From Shewanella sp. UCD-KL21 (GTDB lineage: Bacteria > Pseudomonadota > Gammaproteobacteria > Enterobacterales > Shewanellaceae), in assembly GCF_001957135.1 (NCBI RefSeq), contig NZ_MPHK01000010.1, forward strand, positions 90,290 to 154,289: a stretch of 64,000 nt of DNA, written 5' to 3'. Position 1 is the stretch's first letter; the number at the start of each line of letters is the position of its first letter. The translations under genes were made by a program, and so were the position numbers. Below, in pieces: positions 53,788-62,641 of the stretch. A model generated the notes under the pieces. It was not told the DNA's origin. It did not search any database and saw nothing but the letters and a program-made list of their open reading frames with translations.

Positions 53788-53813
53788 AAAGCGGCTTATC
53801 AATAAGCCGCTTT
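53788..53813. terminator. Bidirectional terminator
   Basis: AAAGCGGCTTAT-CA-ATAAGCCGCTTT with seven A to its left, i.e. a T-tract for the leftward DUF3016 gene; it also lies downstream of the rightward helical-protein gene. Confidence 0.88.
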
Positions 53814-53851
53814 ACATTTAAGCACAATATACCCTGCTGAATCAGAGATAT

Positions 53852-54382
53852 TTATAACTTAGGCGCTACCGTTTTATTCAACCAATCTTCAAGCATTTTC
53901 GTTTCATACTCAAACGGCTTTTGGTTACGGGTTGAATGGCTGCCATACATAAAGTTCATATCAATTAACTTTTCATCACCCGCCATAATCACTTGGTCAG
54001 CTTCAGTGATGCTATAACTAAAGGCCATACGCGGTGGGTATAAGTCTTTTACAATCCGCAATTCACTAGCAGAGGTTGCGCCAAATGTTGGCCGTAGATC
54101 GCCGGCTAAATCCACATCAGAAACCACCATCTCAAGCTTCTGCTCTGGTTTTAAAATCTTTTCAGCTTCTTTGTTGATATTTTTAGTCATAGTGTCGAAA
54201 AAGCGCTGCTGAAAACGAGATTTCACTTCATTGGCAGTTTTTAAATCTCGGTACTTTTTAGGCTCTTGCCATTCAATTTTAACAACACCTTCTTCAGTGA
54301 CTGGATTCGGGGCGATTTCGTCTTCAGCAGCGGCAAGGTTACATACCAATGCCCCTGCTAATAGTAAATATTTCACCTTCAT
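53852..54382 (-). CDS. DUF3016-family periplasmic protein
   Basis: This 176-residue precursor has a signal peptide (1-19, CNLAAA). The mature part reads KIEWQEPKKYRDLKTANEVKSRFQQRFFDTM, then VVSDVDLAGDLRP, SITEADQVIMAGDEKLIDMNF and a C-terminal amphipathic helix. The ANE.KSRFQQR and D-DLAGD features match the DUF3016 pattern as I recall it. AGGAG precedes the ATG. Function is unknown. Confidence 0.72.
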   Translation of the reverse strand: MKVKYLLLAGALVCNLAAAEDEIAPNPVTEEGVVKIEWQEPKKYRDLKTANEVKSRFQQRFFDTMTKNINKEAEKILKPEQKLEMVVSDVDLAGDLRPTFGATSASELRIVKDLYPPRMAFSYSITEADQVIMAGDEKLIDMNFMYGSHSTRNQKPFEYETKMLEDWLNKTVAPKL

Positions 54383-54742
54383 TATGTTATCTCCTGACTA
54401 TGAACCTATTGTATTTATAGCAACGCTTTTAAACTCATTTCACACTATACATAAACGAACCTGAATATAAGCTTAACCTAGTCTAACAAGGTTACTGTAA
54501 CAGCATCACCTTAAATAATAACACTAATTGACAATATTAGCGTTTAAAAAACAAACCAAAACTGTTCAGTATTTATTCAGCAACAATAGCTTATTCTGTA
54601 ACCCAACAAAGCAGTGAGGCATTATTTCACCGAGCCCCTCAAGGGCTTACAAGCTAAAAATGGCGAAATAAGTTTTCTGGACACATATATCGCTCAAGGA
54701 TTCAGCGCTAATAGCAATTAACGTATCAATACTGGAGTTAAT
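54383..54742. other. Intergenic region, no gene seen
   Basis: 360 A/T-rich bases hold two divergent promoters. Only a small hairpin (GCCC-CTCAA-GGGC near 54634) stands out, and I see no ORF with a ribosome site. Confidence 0.5.
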
Positions 54743-55078
54743 ATGAATAACATCGAAACCAATACAGCTATCGACACAACGACCAGCAACAAGATGATTA
54801 AGCCCATCGCCCTTGCAGCCACCGTTATAATTACCATGCTGGCGTCATCGTCAAGCTTTGCCCATCAATTTGATATCGATGCCCAGGGCGCTCAAGCGAT
54901 AAAACACCACCAGCAGCTCATGAAGCAACATATAAAAACCGCTGAGCAAGAGTTTAGTGCTGAAATAGCACAACACTTTGAGCAACAGTTACAAACCGCT
55001 GAACACAAATTTTTGACTCAAGCTTGCGCTAAAAACGGTTTAGAGTTTGATACTCAATCAGAAACTTGCAGCGGCTAA
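54743..55078 (+). CDS. Small secreted helical protein with C-terminal Cys pair, unknown function
   Basis: This 111-residue frame starts at an ATG after GGAG. A long charged N-terminus (MNNIETNTAIDTTTSNKMIK) precedes a signal-peptide-like helix ending SSSFA. The mature part is His/Gln-rich and helical (AIKHHQQLMKQHIKTAEQEF), with CAKNGLEFDTQSETC at the end, likely one disulfide. I cannot assign a family. It has its own terminator. Confidence 0.65.
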   Translation: MNNIETNTAIDTTTSNKMIKPIALAATVIITMLASSSSFAHQFDIDAQGAQAIKHHQQLMKQHIKTAEQEFSAEIAQHFEQQLQTAEHKFLTQACAKNGLEFDTQSETCSG

Positions 55079-55114
55079 GCCTACGGATTGACAGGCTTAC
55101 ATCCTGATTAAACT

Positions 55115-55144
55115 AAAAAATGCAGCTATAAAGCTGCATTTTTT
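55115..55144. terminator. Bidirectional terminator
   Basis: AAAAAATGCAGCT-ATAA-AGCTGCATTTTTT between convergent genes. Confidence 0.9.
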
Positions 55145-55173
55145 GTGGATGCTTAATTAACTTGCAGCGATAT

Positions 55174-55683
55174 TTAAAATGGAAAACGCTGGCTTAATAA
55201 AGGATAGTTTTTACGAAGGTCTTTTTTCTTAGTACTGAACTTTTTACCTTGAGGAGTATGCTGACCAGAAGGTACAAAAGGCAGCTCTTCACCGCAGCGG
55301 TCTTCATAGATTTTTCCGGCAATTAAATCATAATCTTCAATAAAGGGATAAGCATAGTCATCTTTCGTTGGCCATAACTCAAGCTCGCCCAAACAATCGG
55401 GGTTAGCAATAATCTTGTTATACCAAGTCTCACCTAAGGATAAAATAAACCCTCGAAACTCCACAAAGCCATAATCTGAATCGCAGCCAGTAACAATGTA
55501 AGCAGCGCCCCAAATATCCCAGCGATAACTGCGGCGCATCTGTTGGCCAAATAGCTTATCAAAAGCCGCTAAGTCAGCATCATCGAGCGCCGACAATTTT
55601 TCCACTAATTGATCATGGCACGCTTGCTCTGATTGCTCTGGGTGACTACGGGTCACCAAAGACCAAAATTCCGCCTCAGTCAT
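55174..55683 (-). CDS. DUF4240-domain protein
   Basis: The 169-residue cytoplasmic protein begins MTEAEFWSLVTRSH and contains LDDADLAAFDKLFGQQMRRSYRWDIWGAAYIVTGCDSDYGFVEFRGFILSLG, the hallmark of DUF4240 (found in putative bacterial antitoxin or signalling proteins). A basic tail (KKFSTKKKDLRKNYP) follows. TTAGGA lies before the ATG. Function is unknown. Confidence 0.85.
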   Translation of the reverse strand: MTEAEFWSLVTRSHPEQSEQACHDQLVEKLSALDDADLAAFDKLFGQQMRRSYRWDIWGAAYIVTGCDSDYGFVEFRGFILSLGETWYNKIIANPDCLGELELWPTKDDYAYPFIEDYDLIAGKIYEDRCGEELPFVPSGQHTPQGKKFSTKKKDLRKNYPLLSQRFPF

Positions 55684-55787
55684 TCACTTATCCTAATTTC
55701 TTAAAAAACGTTTTCACAAACTATCTCTACTCACGCTATTCTACACCACATGACCACTCACATAGTTCCAATAATGATAATAATACT

Positions 55788-56174
55788 ATGAATAAACCAC
55801 CGTTAAGATTAACCCTATTAATTGCCTTGTACGTGTTACTGTCTATTGTGGCCCTTTGGCGCTCTTACAGCATTCAAAGTATAGATTTATTCAGTATCGG
55901 CGTTATCCCTGTGTTGATTGGCTTATTAATGCGCGCTCACTGGGCTAGCATTGCCTTAAAGGTATATTTAGCCATACAAACCTTAGCGGTATTAGCACTG
56001 TCTACCACTGCCATAATCGCCTATCAAATCACCCCTGAAGATGTAAAAGTGGTGTTCAATGGCTTTAATATTCCAATTGCTGCCATTGCGGCGGTACTAT
56101 TTTCACTGCTGGGGTTTCAATACTGGGTGGCATTTTGTAAAAAAACCGCGACTTATTTGCAATCAAAAAGTTAA
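55788..56174 (+). CDS. Small inner-membrane protein, unknown function
   Basis: The 128 residues have four likely membrane helices (LTLLIALYVLLSIVALW, LFSIGVIPVLIGLLM, VYLAIQTLAVLALSTTAIIAY, IAAIAAVLFSLLGFQYWVAF) and short charged ends. No convincing ribosome site precedes the ATG. It precedes the double-receiver gene on the same strand (87-nt gap). I do not recognise a family. Confidence 0.6.
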   Translation: MNKPPLRLTLLIALYVLLSIVALWRSYSIQSIDLFSIGVIPVLIGLLMRAHWASIALKVYLAIQTLAVLALSTTAIIAYQITPEDVKVVFNGFNIPIAAIAAVLFSLLGFQYWVAFCKKTATYLQSKS

Positions 56175-56261
56175 CAAAGGCGCCCTGCTGACTATATTCA
56201 TCCCTTAGCATAAGTTAACATGCGCCCATAAAACTCAGATCGAATAATAAGAAGCTATATC

Positions 56262-57059
56262 ATGAGCCATTTATCGCCCAGTGAATTATCCATTTTGCTA
56301 GTTGAACCATCTGATGTTCAGAGAAAAATAATTATTTCACGCCTGCAACAAGAAGGCGTACATAGCATACAAACCGCCGCTAATCTTGCCCAAGCCAAAG
56401 AGATTATTGTTCGACACACGCCAGATCTCATTGTCAGCGCTTTACACTTTACTGACGGAGAAGCCACTGAACTGCTCAGTTTTATTAAACAAGACTCTGA
56501 TTATCAAGAGATTCAATTTATGTTGGTGTCCAGTGAATGTCGCCGTGAGCAACTGGAAATATTTAGGCAATCTGGGGCCGTCGCGATTTTACCTAAGCCT
56601 TTCGATGCCGATCATTTGGCCACAGCACTGAATTCCACTATTGATTTAATTAGTAATGACGAACTGGACCTAAGCCATTTTGATGTTCAGGATATTCGCA
56701 CTTTAGTGGTGGATGATAGCCGCATGGCGCGAAATATTATCAAACGAACTATTACTAATTTGGGTATTCGGATGATTAGCGAGGCAAGTGATGGCGCTGA
56801 AGCTATCGAATTAATGCAGCAGCAAATGTTTGACTTGGTGATCACCGATTACAATATGCCAAGCGTTGATGGGCTGGCGCTCACCCAATATATACGCAAC
56901 CAAAGCCAGCAGTCTCATGTGCCAATTTTAATGGTGTCATCAGAAGCTAACGATACCCACCTAAGCAACGTATCAAGTGCTGGTGTTAATGCGCTATGTG
57001 ATAAACCCTTTGAACCTAAGTTAGTGAAGCAACTGCTGTATCAACTGTTAGAAGATTGA
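56262..57059 (+). CDS. Double receiver-domain protein; first receiver degenerate
   Basis: The 265 residues contain two CheY-like receivers and no output domain. The first (about 9-125) reads ILLVEPSDVQ where the acidic pair should be, and DLIVSALHF where the phospho-Asp should be (Ala60), so it cannot be phosphorylated normally. The second (about 145-263) is intact: VVDDSRMAR, Asp196 in VITDYNMPSVDG, and Lys in CDKPFEP. AAGAAG precedes the ATG. The first may act as a pseudo-receiver for protein binding. The partner kinase is unknown. Confidence 0.9.
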   Translation: MSHLSPSELSILLVEPSDVQRKIIISRLQQEGVHSIQTAANLAQAKEIIVRHTPDLIVSALHFTDGEATELLSFIKQDSDYQEIQFMLVSSECRREQLEIFRQSGAVAILPKPFDADHLATALNSTIDLISNDELDLSHFDVQDIRTLVVDDSRMARNIIKRTITNLGIRMISEASDGAEAIELMQQQMFDLVITDYNMPSVDGLALTQYIRNQSQQSHVPILMVSSEANDTHLSNVSSAGVNALCDKPFEPKLVKQLLYQLLED

Positions 57060-57299
57060 TAGCTAACAAATTTTCGCAGCCCTAAGTGTAAAATGAGCGC
57101 CACAAATCAATAGACTTGATAAAAACGGCTGAAGCAGTTAACTCACTCAGCCGAGTTTAAGCTCATTAGATCACTAAAAAGTTACTTATTTGCAATATAG
57201 CAGCACATTTATCAGATAAAATGCTTTCAAAGCCCTATGGCTTATGGCATGTTAATCTAGTTCTAAATAAATACATCTATGGAAAGCAGAGAATACAAC

Positions 57300-57572
57300 A
57301 TGAACAAAAGTGAATTAATTGCAAAAATTGCAGAAAATGCTGAGCTAACAAAAGCTGAAGCGGGTCGTGCACTAAAATCTTTTGAAGAAGCTGTTACTGA
57401 AGCCATGAAAAATGGTGACAAGATTTCTATCGTAGGTTTTGGTTCTTTCGAAACATCAGTTCGTGCAGCACGTACAGGTCGTAACCCACAAACCGGCCAA
57501 GAGATCCAAATTGCTGAAGCAACAGTACCTAAGTTTAAAGCGGGTAAAACGCTAAAAGATAGCGTTAACTAA
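57300..57572 (+). CDS. HU-family DNA-binding protein
   Basis: This 90-residue histone-like protein bends DNA. It starts [22 protein letters not shown], contains [13 protein letters not shown] and the DNA-binding arm signature [13 protein letters not shown], and ends [15 protein letters not shown]. The frame extends upstream to 57279, but HU proteins begin at the ATG at 57300. Whether it is the alpha-, beta- or a third paralogue cannot be told here. It stands alone with its own terminator. Confidence 0.95.
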   Translation: MNKSELIAKIAENAELTKAEAGRALKSFEEAVTEAMKNGDKISIVGFGSFETSVRAARTGRNPQTGQEIQIAEATVPKFKAGKTLKDSVN

Positions 57573-57588
57573 AAACAGCTTAAACGAT

Positions 57589-57615
57589 AAAACCTCCTTT
57601 TTTGGAGGTTTTTTA
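57589..57615 (+). terminator. Terminator after the HU gene
   Basis: AAAACCTCC-T6-GGAGGTTTT continuing in T's, 17 nt past the stop. Confidence 0.9.
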
Positions 57616-57860
57616 TGTCTTTTTTTTGCATAAATAAGTAAAAATAACACTTCAATTGCACAATTAAAGTGCAGTCACGCATCATTAAGCAGCAACATAA
57701 ATGCAACATAACTGTGCAGCGATTTTTAAGCGACTGATTTATATAGCTTTATAAACATGGCACATCATTAGCAACAGGTACCTCAGATAAAACAACATTT
57801 AGCATCGACCCGACTTTATGCAAGATGCTAATTGAATAATAAAACTTTGAGGGAATGAAA

Positions 57861-58550
57861 ATGAAAAAATCTCTGTATCAAGCTATTGCGCTATCAACAG
57901 GTTTACTTTTAAGCACTACAGCTTTAGCTGAAGTCACCGGTAATATTGGCGCGACGTCAGACTATATTTGGCGTGGTGTGTCACAAACCAGTGGCGCTGC
58001 CGTTCAAGGTGGCATTGATTATGGCCATGAGTCTGGTTTCTATGTCGGTGGTTGGGCATCAAATGTCGATTTTGGTGACGGCACCTCTTATGAGCTTGAT
58101 GTGTATGCCGGTTTCGGTGGCGACATTACAGAAGACTTAAGCTACGACATTAATTACCTTTATTACGCTTACCCAGATTCACCGGGCAGTGTTGATTTTG
58201 GTGAAGTAACAGTGGGTCTCGCGTGGAAATGGTTAGATGTCGCATACTCTTACACAGTCAATGGCGGTGATGATATTGCTGAAAGCCCATTAGATTCAAA
58301 AGATATGATTTATGCTCAAGCTAACCTGACTTTCCCATTAACTGAAAAAGTGTCACTGGGTTTCCATTATGGTTACTCAAACGGTGATGTGATCACCAGC
58401 TGGTACGGCACTGATAGCTATTCTGAATACAACGTCTCACTGAGCACTGATACTGATTTCGGTACTATCTCGTTCATGGCAACAGATACCGATTTAGATG
58501 ATGATGATGCTAAAATTGTTCTTGGTTACTCATATAGCTTCGATCTATAA
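57861..58550 (+). CDS. TorF-family putative porin
   Basis: The 229-residue precursor starts at the ATG at 57861 (GAGGGA 6-7 nt upstream; an in-frame ATG 6 nt earlier is too close). It has a signal peptide (ending TTALA). The mature start EVTGNIGATSDYIWRGVSQTSGAAVQGGIDY is the signature of the TorF/Gcw_chp beta-barrel family. It ends LGYSYSFDL. Outer-membrane location is likely, with unknown substrate. Acidic loops (DTDLDDDD) face outward. Confidence 0.88.
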   Translation: MKKSLYQAIALSTGLLLSTTALAEVTGNIGATSDYIWRGVSQTSGAAVQGGIDYGHESGFYVGGWASNVDFGDGTSYELDVYAGFGGDITEDLSYDINYLYYAYPDSPGSVDFGEVTVGLAWKWLDVAYSYTVNGGDDIAESPLDSKDMIYAQANLTFPLTEKVSLGFHYGYSNGDVITSWYGTDSYSEYNVSLSTDTDFGTISFMATDTDLDDDDAKIVLGYSYSFDL

Positions 58551-58607
58551 CCATCAAAAAGTATTAAATGATGTAAGCTGCTTAATCTAATACATCAAAA
58601 AATGCTC

Positions 58608-58637
58608 AAAAAACGTCACCTTAGGGTGGCGTTTTTT
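58608..58637 (+). terminator. Terminator after the TorF-type porin gene
   Basis: AAAAAACGTCACC-TTAG-GGTGGCGTTTTTT (one G-U) 58 nt past the stop. Confidence 0.88.
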
Positions 58638-58858
58638 ATTGCTGCCAGTTTCAAAATCCTCACCTCAGAAGTGCGCATTTTTTAAATTAACTGCTACATT
58701 CAAATTATGAGGTTATTTTTCTGCCGCCTAGCAGCTTATTAGTCGGCAATAAAGTAGCAATATTGTACTCATGGCGTCTCGCCCTTAAGGCTGCGACTCC
58801 CCTTCATGTAAAGCCACCAATTGTGCTTTACGAGTACGACCCATGTGAGGATAAAGTG
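58638..58858 (+). other. Leader region of the 58859 gene with a stem-loop
   Basis: About 220 bp without a gene. A 7-bp hairpin (GTAAAGC at 58808, GCTTTAC at 58825) lies 28 nt before the start codon, with a GCC-rich stretch before it. The downstream frame is open upward to 58763, but without a ribosome site there. Confidence 0.4.
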
Positions 58859-59035
58859 ATGGCTAATATTACTGAGACTATCCCAAATGATACGGAAATC
58901 GAGGCAATGGTTTCGCCAAAAAATCAACGATCGGCTGAAATTATTGAACGTAAAAGACAGGTTAAACGACGCTTAGATGATTATCTCGAACAAGCTGAAT
59001 TGCGAAAAAGCTTAGGGGAAGATGAGTTATTTTAA
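58859..59035 (+). CDS. Small charged protein, possibly PA3496-type envelope-integrity family
   Basis: The ATG at 58859 follows GAGGA by 8 nt and gives 58 residues. The C-terminal half is a strongly charged helix (RSAEIIERKRQVKRRLDDYLEQAELRKSL) ending EDELF. The pattern of RR(L/I)DDYLE.AELRK matches the short PA3496-type proteins as I remember them. That assignment is tentative and function is unknown. Confidence 0.6.
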   Translation: MANITETIPNDTEIEAMVSPKNQRSAEIIERKRQVKRRLDDYLEQAELRKSLGEDELF

Positions 59036-59093
59036 CCCAGCCCCTTGTCCGGGTTCATCAAGCTAATACTTTTTATAAGCTTAAGGCTTCAGT

Positions 59094-59486
59094 TTAAGAC
59101 TTTAAGAAGTATGCAAGACCATTACACTCTAAATAAATAGAACAGGCTGGGTAAATCATTTTGCCGCAGTCTGTAATGATAAGGGCATTACCGCCCCTTT
59201 TTTGAGTTTGCACTTTCAATTGTTTTTTAAGCGTGTTGATACTGGGGACACCAGCCTCTATTGCTTCAGGGGCATTAGCGCAATAGGTCGTCACAACTTC
59301 ACCTAGCGGTTCATTATCATGGTTATACAATTCACTAGGCTGATAGATTTCAACCGTTGAAGCAGCGGCTTGGTAAGTAATATATTCATCAGCATTGGTT
59401 CTTATAGAGATGCCATTACAGCCACCGACGATTAATGAAACCATAAGCAAAAAACTCAACGGAAGGATCTGGCTTGAATGTTTCAT
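59094..59486 (-). CDS. rcsF: RcsF-like outer-membrane lipoprotein
   Basis: This precursor of 130 residues starts at the ATG at 59486 (AAGGA about 9 nt upstream). The signal ends in the lipobox IVGGC. The mature domain has four cysteines (TTYCANAPE, ITDCGKM, PACSIYLEC), spaced as in RcsF for two nonconsecutive disulfides, and LGEV, SINTLKKQLKVQTQKRGGNALI like the RcsF core. RcsF senses envelope damage and signals to the Rcs phosphorelay via IgaA in enterics. No other Rcs gene is in the window. Confidence 0.78.
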   Translation of the reverse strand: MKHSSQILPLSFLLMVSLIVGGCNGISIRTNADEYITYQAAASTVEIYQPSELYNHDNEPLGEVVTTYCANAPEAIEAGVPSINTLKKQLKVQTQKRGGNALIITDCGKMIYPACSIYLECNGLAYFLKS

Positions 59487-59555
59487 CAATAATATTCCTT
59501 GTCAGTAAAGGCATACACTCCTTGTGTATGCCATCATCATTTATCAACAGCGTTA

Positions 59556-60923
59556 TTAGCTCTCTAATGCCTTAGCTTTTTGCTTGGCAAAATACTCTCG
59601 GGTCAAGCCAAAGACCACAGGACTTAATAGGACTAGCGCAATTAAGTTGGGTATTGCCATCATCGCATTTAAGGTATCAGCCAACAGCCAAATAAACTCT
59701 AGTGAACTCACCGCACCGATAGGCACCACTAAGGTCCAAACTAATCGAAACGGTTTAACCGCTTTATCGCCAAGTAAGTATTGGACACATTTTTCACTGT
59801 AAAAACTCCAACCTAGAATGGTGGTAAAAGCAAATACCGCCAGCGCCACAGCAACAATATAATTGCCCATGGGCAATGCGTGTGAAAAAGCATATGAAGT
59901 TAATGCTGCGCCATTCTCCCCTGATGTCCAAGCGCCAGAAACAATAATCGCTAAGCCAGTAATAGAACACACAATAATGGTATCAATGAATGTACCTAAC
60001 ATGGCCACTAAGCCTTGCTTTACAGGATCATTGGTTTGCGCGGCAGCGTGAGCAATGGGCGCACTCCCTAAGCCAGCTTCATTGGAGAACACGCCGCGAG
60101 CAACACCAAAACGAATCGCAGCCCAAACCGCTGCGCCAGCAAAGCCACCTTGGGCAGCCACAGGGTTGAAGGCACTGTGAATAATTAACTCAAATGCTGC
60201 CGGGATCTGATCGGCATACACCACTAAAACAGCAAAACCCGCAGTGATGTAAAACAAGGTCATTAGCGGCACTAATTTACCAGCCACATCTGCGATACGT
60301 TTTATACCACCCATCAGCACTGCGCCAACCAGCACCATTAACACAATACCGGTAATCCAGTTTGGTACCCCAAAATTTGAACTCATAGCATCTGCCACTG
60401 AGTTTGTTTGCACAGTATTACCAATGCCAAAACCGGCAATGGAGCCCAGTATTGCAAACGCAGTCCCTAACCAAGTCCATTTGCTGCCTAAGCCATTTTT
60501 AATGTAATACATCGGTCCACCGACGTGATTACCATTACTGTCTTTTTCACGAAATTTTACCGCCAATACTGCTTCAGCAAATTTGGTCGCCATCCCCACT
60601 AATGCGGTGCACCACATCCAAAATAATGCCCCTGGTCCACCAATAAAAATAGCGGTTGCCACCCCAGCAATATTACCAGTTCCTATGGTGGCTGAGAGCG
60701 ATGTCATAAGCGCATTAAATGGGCTTATTTCGCCTTTATCTTGGCTGTCACTGTCGGTTGCTCGACCTGACCACAGTAGTTTAAAGCCAGTGCCTAATTT
60801 TAGGATTGGCATTAATTTTAATCCGATAGATAAAAATAATCCCACTCCTAAAATCATCACCAACATGGGAACGCCCCAAACGATGCCGTTTATTGCATTA
60901 ATAAATGCAGTTAATCCTTCCAT
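59556..60923 (-). CDS. Alanine/glycine:cation symporter (AGCS family)
   Basis: This inner-membrane protein of 455 residues has about eleven helices. It starts at the ATG at 60923, where GAGG six nt upstream overlaps an earlier in-frame ATG. Family signatures include PFNALMTSLSATIGTGNIAGVATAIFIGGPGALFWMW, HVGGPMYYIKNGLG, RGVFSNEAGLGSAPIAHAAA and GWSFYSEKC. It imports alanine or glycine with Na+ (or H+). It is transcribed alone; the 303-bp gap upstream has no other gene. Confidence 0.95.
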   Translation of the reverse strand: MEGLTAFINAINGIVWGVPMLVMILGVGLFLSIGLKLMPILKLGTGFKLLWSGRATDSDSQDKGEISPFNALMTSLSATIGTGNIAGVATAIFIGGPGALFWMWCTALVGMATKFAEAVLAVKFREKDSNGNHVGGPMYYIKNGLGSKWTWLGTAFAILGSIAGFGIGNTVQTNSVADAMSSNFGVPNWITGIVLMVLVGAVLMGGIKRIADVAGKLVPLMTLFYITAGFAVLVVYADQIPAAFELIIHSAFNPVAAQGGFAGAAVWAAIRFGVARGVFSNEAGLGSAPIAHAAAQTNDPVKQGLVAMLGTFIDTIIVCSITGLAIIVSGAWTSGENGAALTSYAFSHALPMGNYIVAVALAVFAFTTILGWSFYSEKCVQYLLGDKAVKPFRLVWTLVVPIGAVSSLEFIWLLADTLNAMMAIPNLIALVLLSPVVFGLTREYFAKQKAKALES

Positions 60924-61138
60924 TGAAAACCTCATAATGAGTTAAATATTTATAGTTATTATTAATCGTTATTACTAAACGTTATTTTTACGGTTACCGC
61001 GTTCACACAGCGAATACATCAGTGCGTGAATTTCAGATTACCTGCATTGGCACTAAATTGGAAACATCGGCATGATGCAAATGGTGTAAATTAGCAAATA
61101 ACAGTATTTTATCAGCCAATTAAATGAGTTTAATGATA

Positions 61139-61165
61139 AAAAAAGCGCTAACTAAATTAGCGCTT
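61139..61165 (-). terminator. Terminator after the CWC gene
   Basis: On the minus strand AAGCGCTAA-TTTAG-TTAGCGCTT is followed by five more T. Confidence 0.85.
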
Positions 61166-61226
61166 AAATCTTATTAGATCAGTACAACCTAGCCTAATGC
61201 CCCTGAACAAGCAGTCATTAAGGCCT

Positions 61227-61475
61227 TCACTGGGACAGCTTTTGATAGCAGCTTTGACAGACGCAGGCTTTGCCCTTTAACTCGGTGCGCAGCTTGTCGC
61301 TGATCACCGCTTTAGCTGAAGCACTTAAACACCAGCAGTCTTCAATCGGCTGTCCCGCACTCACCGCACATTGATTAACCTGCTGGCAAACGGGACATAC
61401 TAATGGTTCAATAATTGTGCCTTGCTGGTCTGCTGCTAGTGCTTGATTGGGTGAATATATTTCTACATCTTTCAT
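61227..61475 (-). CDS. Cysteine-rich CWC family protein
   Basis: The 82-residue protein has CPVCQQVNQCAVSAG, DCWCLSAS (the C-W-C motif) and ACVCQSCYQKL, together seven or more cysteines likely binding zinc. No signal peptide. This is the cysteine-rich CWC family, widespread in proteobacteria with unknown function. Confidence 0.88.
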   Translation of the reverse strand: MKDVEIYSPNQALAADQQGTIIEPLVCPVCQQVNQCAVSAGQPIEDCWCLSASAKAVISDKLRTELKGKACVCQSCYQKLSQ

Positions 61476-61510
61476 CTGCTTTTCTTAGCCTAGGGCTGTT
61501 TATCTCTCGT

Positions 61511-61553
61511 AAAAAAAATCGCGATGAGAATATCGCATCTCAATAGCGATTTT
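61511..61553 (-). terminator. Terminator after the TsdA-like gene
   Basis: On the minus strand AAAATCGC pairs with GCGATTTT around an inner TGAGA/TCTCA stem, followed by further T's. Confidence 0.75.
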
Positions 61554-61588
61554 AGTCTATTAGCATCAACTTGAAACGGATTAATAAT

Positions 61589-62632
61589 CTATTTTGCAGC
61601 GGGAAAGTTAGGATAAGCGTCGGCGCCTAAGACAGTTCCAAGCTGCTGTTTGCCATAAAAGCCATCATGTTGATGATAACTTTTTTGGGTTTGTGGCAGG
61701 TCTCCTTTTAAACGTGGATCTTGCGGCCGCTCATGTGCGTTTACAAAAGCCGCCACATCCCAAGCCTGTTGCACTGTTAGCCGAATACTTTTACCCAATG
61801 GCATATTCTCATAGATAAAGTTAGCAGCTGTGTTCACTCGATGCATCCCTGCGCCCCAGTTGTAGCTTTGCGGCCCCCATAATGGCGGTAACGCACTGAC
61901 ATTAGCCATTTTAATGCCTTGACCATCAGCGCCATGACAAGCCTGACAATGGGCTTGATAAACTATTTCGCCTCGCTCAGTTGAATAAGCTTGTTCTGGC
62001 GCCTCAAGCTTGGGGAAACCTCGGCCAGCTAGTGAGCTTAAGGCTTTTTGATCGAACATCGCCTTCACTTCAGCAGGGAGCGGAAAATCTTCTCTATTGC
62101 CACCTTTTACCAGCTCTATATCACTCAATTCTGCTACTTTGCCATCAATAGCTAATTGATTCATCAAACCGCTGATGGCTAGCCAATAAGAATAAGCTGA
62201 GATAGCCACCAGCTCCTTACTGCCTGATGCGGGGGCTTTACCGTTCATTGAATAAGTGAAGCAACCTTGAATCCGTTCTTGGTAGCTATTTACTTTGTCA
62301 TTTTTCTTTCGATAAGCGGGATAAGCCATATAGGCAGCCCATAGCGGTGAAGCATTGGCTTTATTACCTGCGTTCATATGACAATTTACGCAATTAAGCT
62401 CATTGCCGACATATTTATCTCTTAATTGCTGAGTATTAACAAATATCTGATAGCCCAAACGTACTTTGTCGCCAAACTCACCCTGTGGAATAGCTGATAA
62501 ATCGCTAGGTTGCAGATACTGCGCTGCGGGATCTTTGGCAATAGCTGGGATCTGCGCTTGCCTATCGGGTAATTCTGCAGCGCTAACTGAACTGATAAAC
62601 ACACCAGCGACTAAATAATTAAACAGTTTCAT
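61589..62632 (-). CDS. tsdA: Dihaem c-type cytochrome, thiosulfate dehydrogenase TsdA-like
   Basis: The 347-residue precursor has a signal peptide (1-19). The first haem site is CVNCHMNAG (Cys81-His85), followed by QGCFTYSMNGKAP with Cys124, the position that in TsdA supplies the unusual Cys ligand of haem 1. The second site CQACHGADGQG lies near residue 230, with the Met of YENMPLGKS as likely ligand. TsdA interconverts thiosulfate and tetrathionate in the periplasm. AAGGA precedes the ATG. It lies 9 nt after the cytochrome gene 62642-63322. Confidence 0.88.
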   Translation of the reverse strand: MKLFNYLVAGVFISSVSAAELPDRQAQIPAIAKDPAAQYLQPSDLSAIPQGEFGDKVRLGYQIFVNTQQLRDKYVGNELNCVNCHMNAGNKANASPLWAAYMAYPAYRKKNDKVNSYQERIQGCFTYSMNGKAPASGSKELVAISAYSYWLAISGLMNQLAIDGKVAELSDIELVKGGNREDFPLPAEVKAMFDQKALSSLAGRGFPKLEAPEQAYSTERGEIVYQAHCQACHGADGQGIKMANVSALPPLWGPQSYNWGAGMHRVNTAANFIYENMPLGKSIRLTVQQAWDVAAFVNAHERPQDPRLKGDLPQTQKSYHQHDGFYGKQQLGTVLGADAYPNFPAAK

Positions 62633-62641
62633 GGTATGTCC

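Noticed and set aside
60583..60945. 120-codon ORF opposite the AGCS symporter gene
   Set aside because: Antisense shadow of a conserved membrane protein, low-complexity hydrophobic composition.
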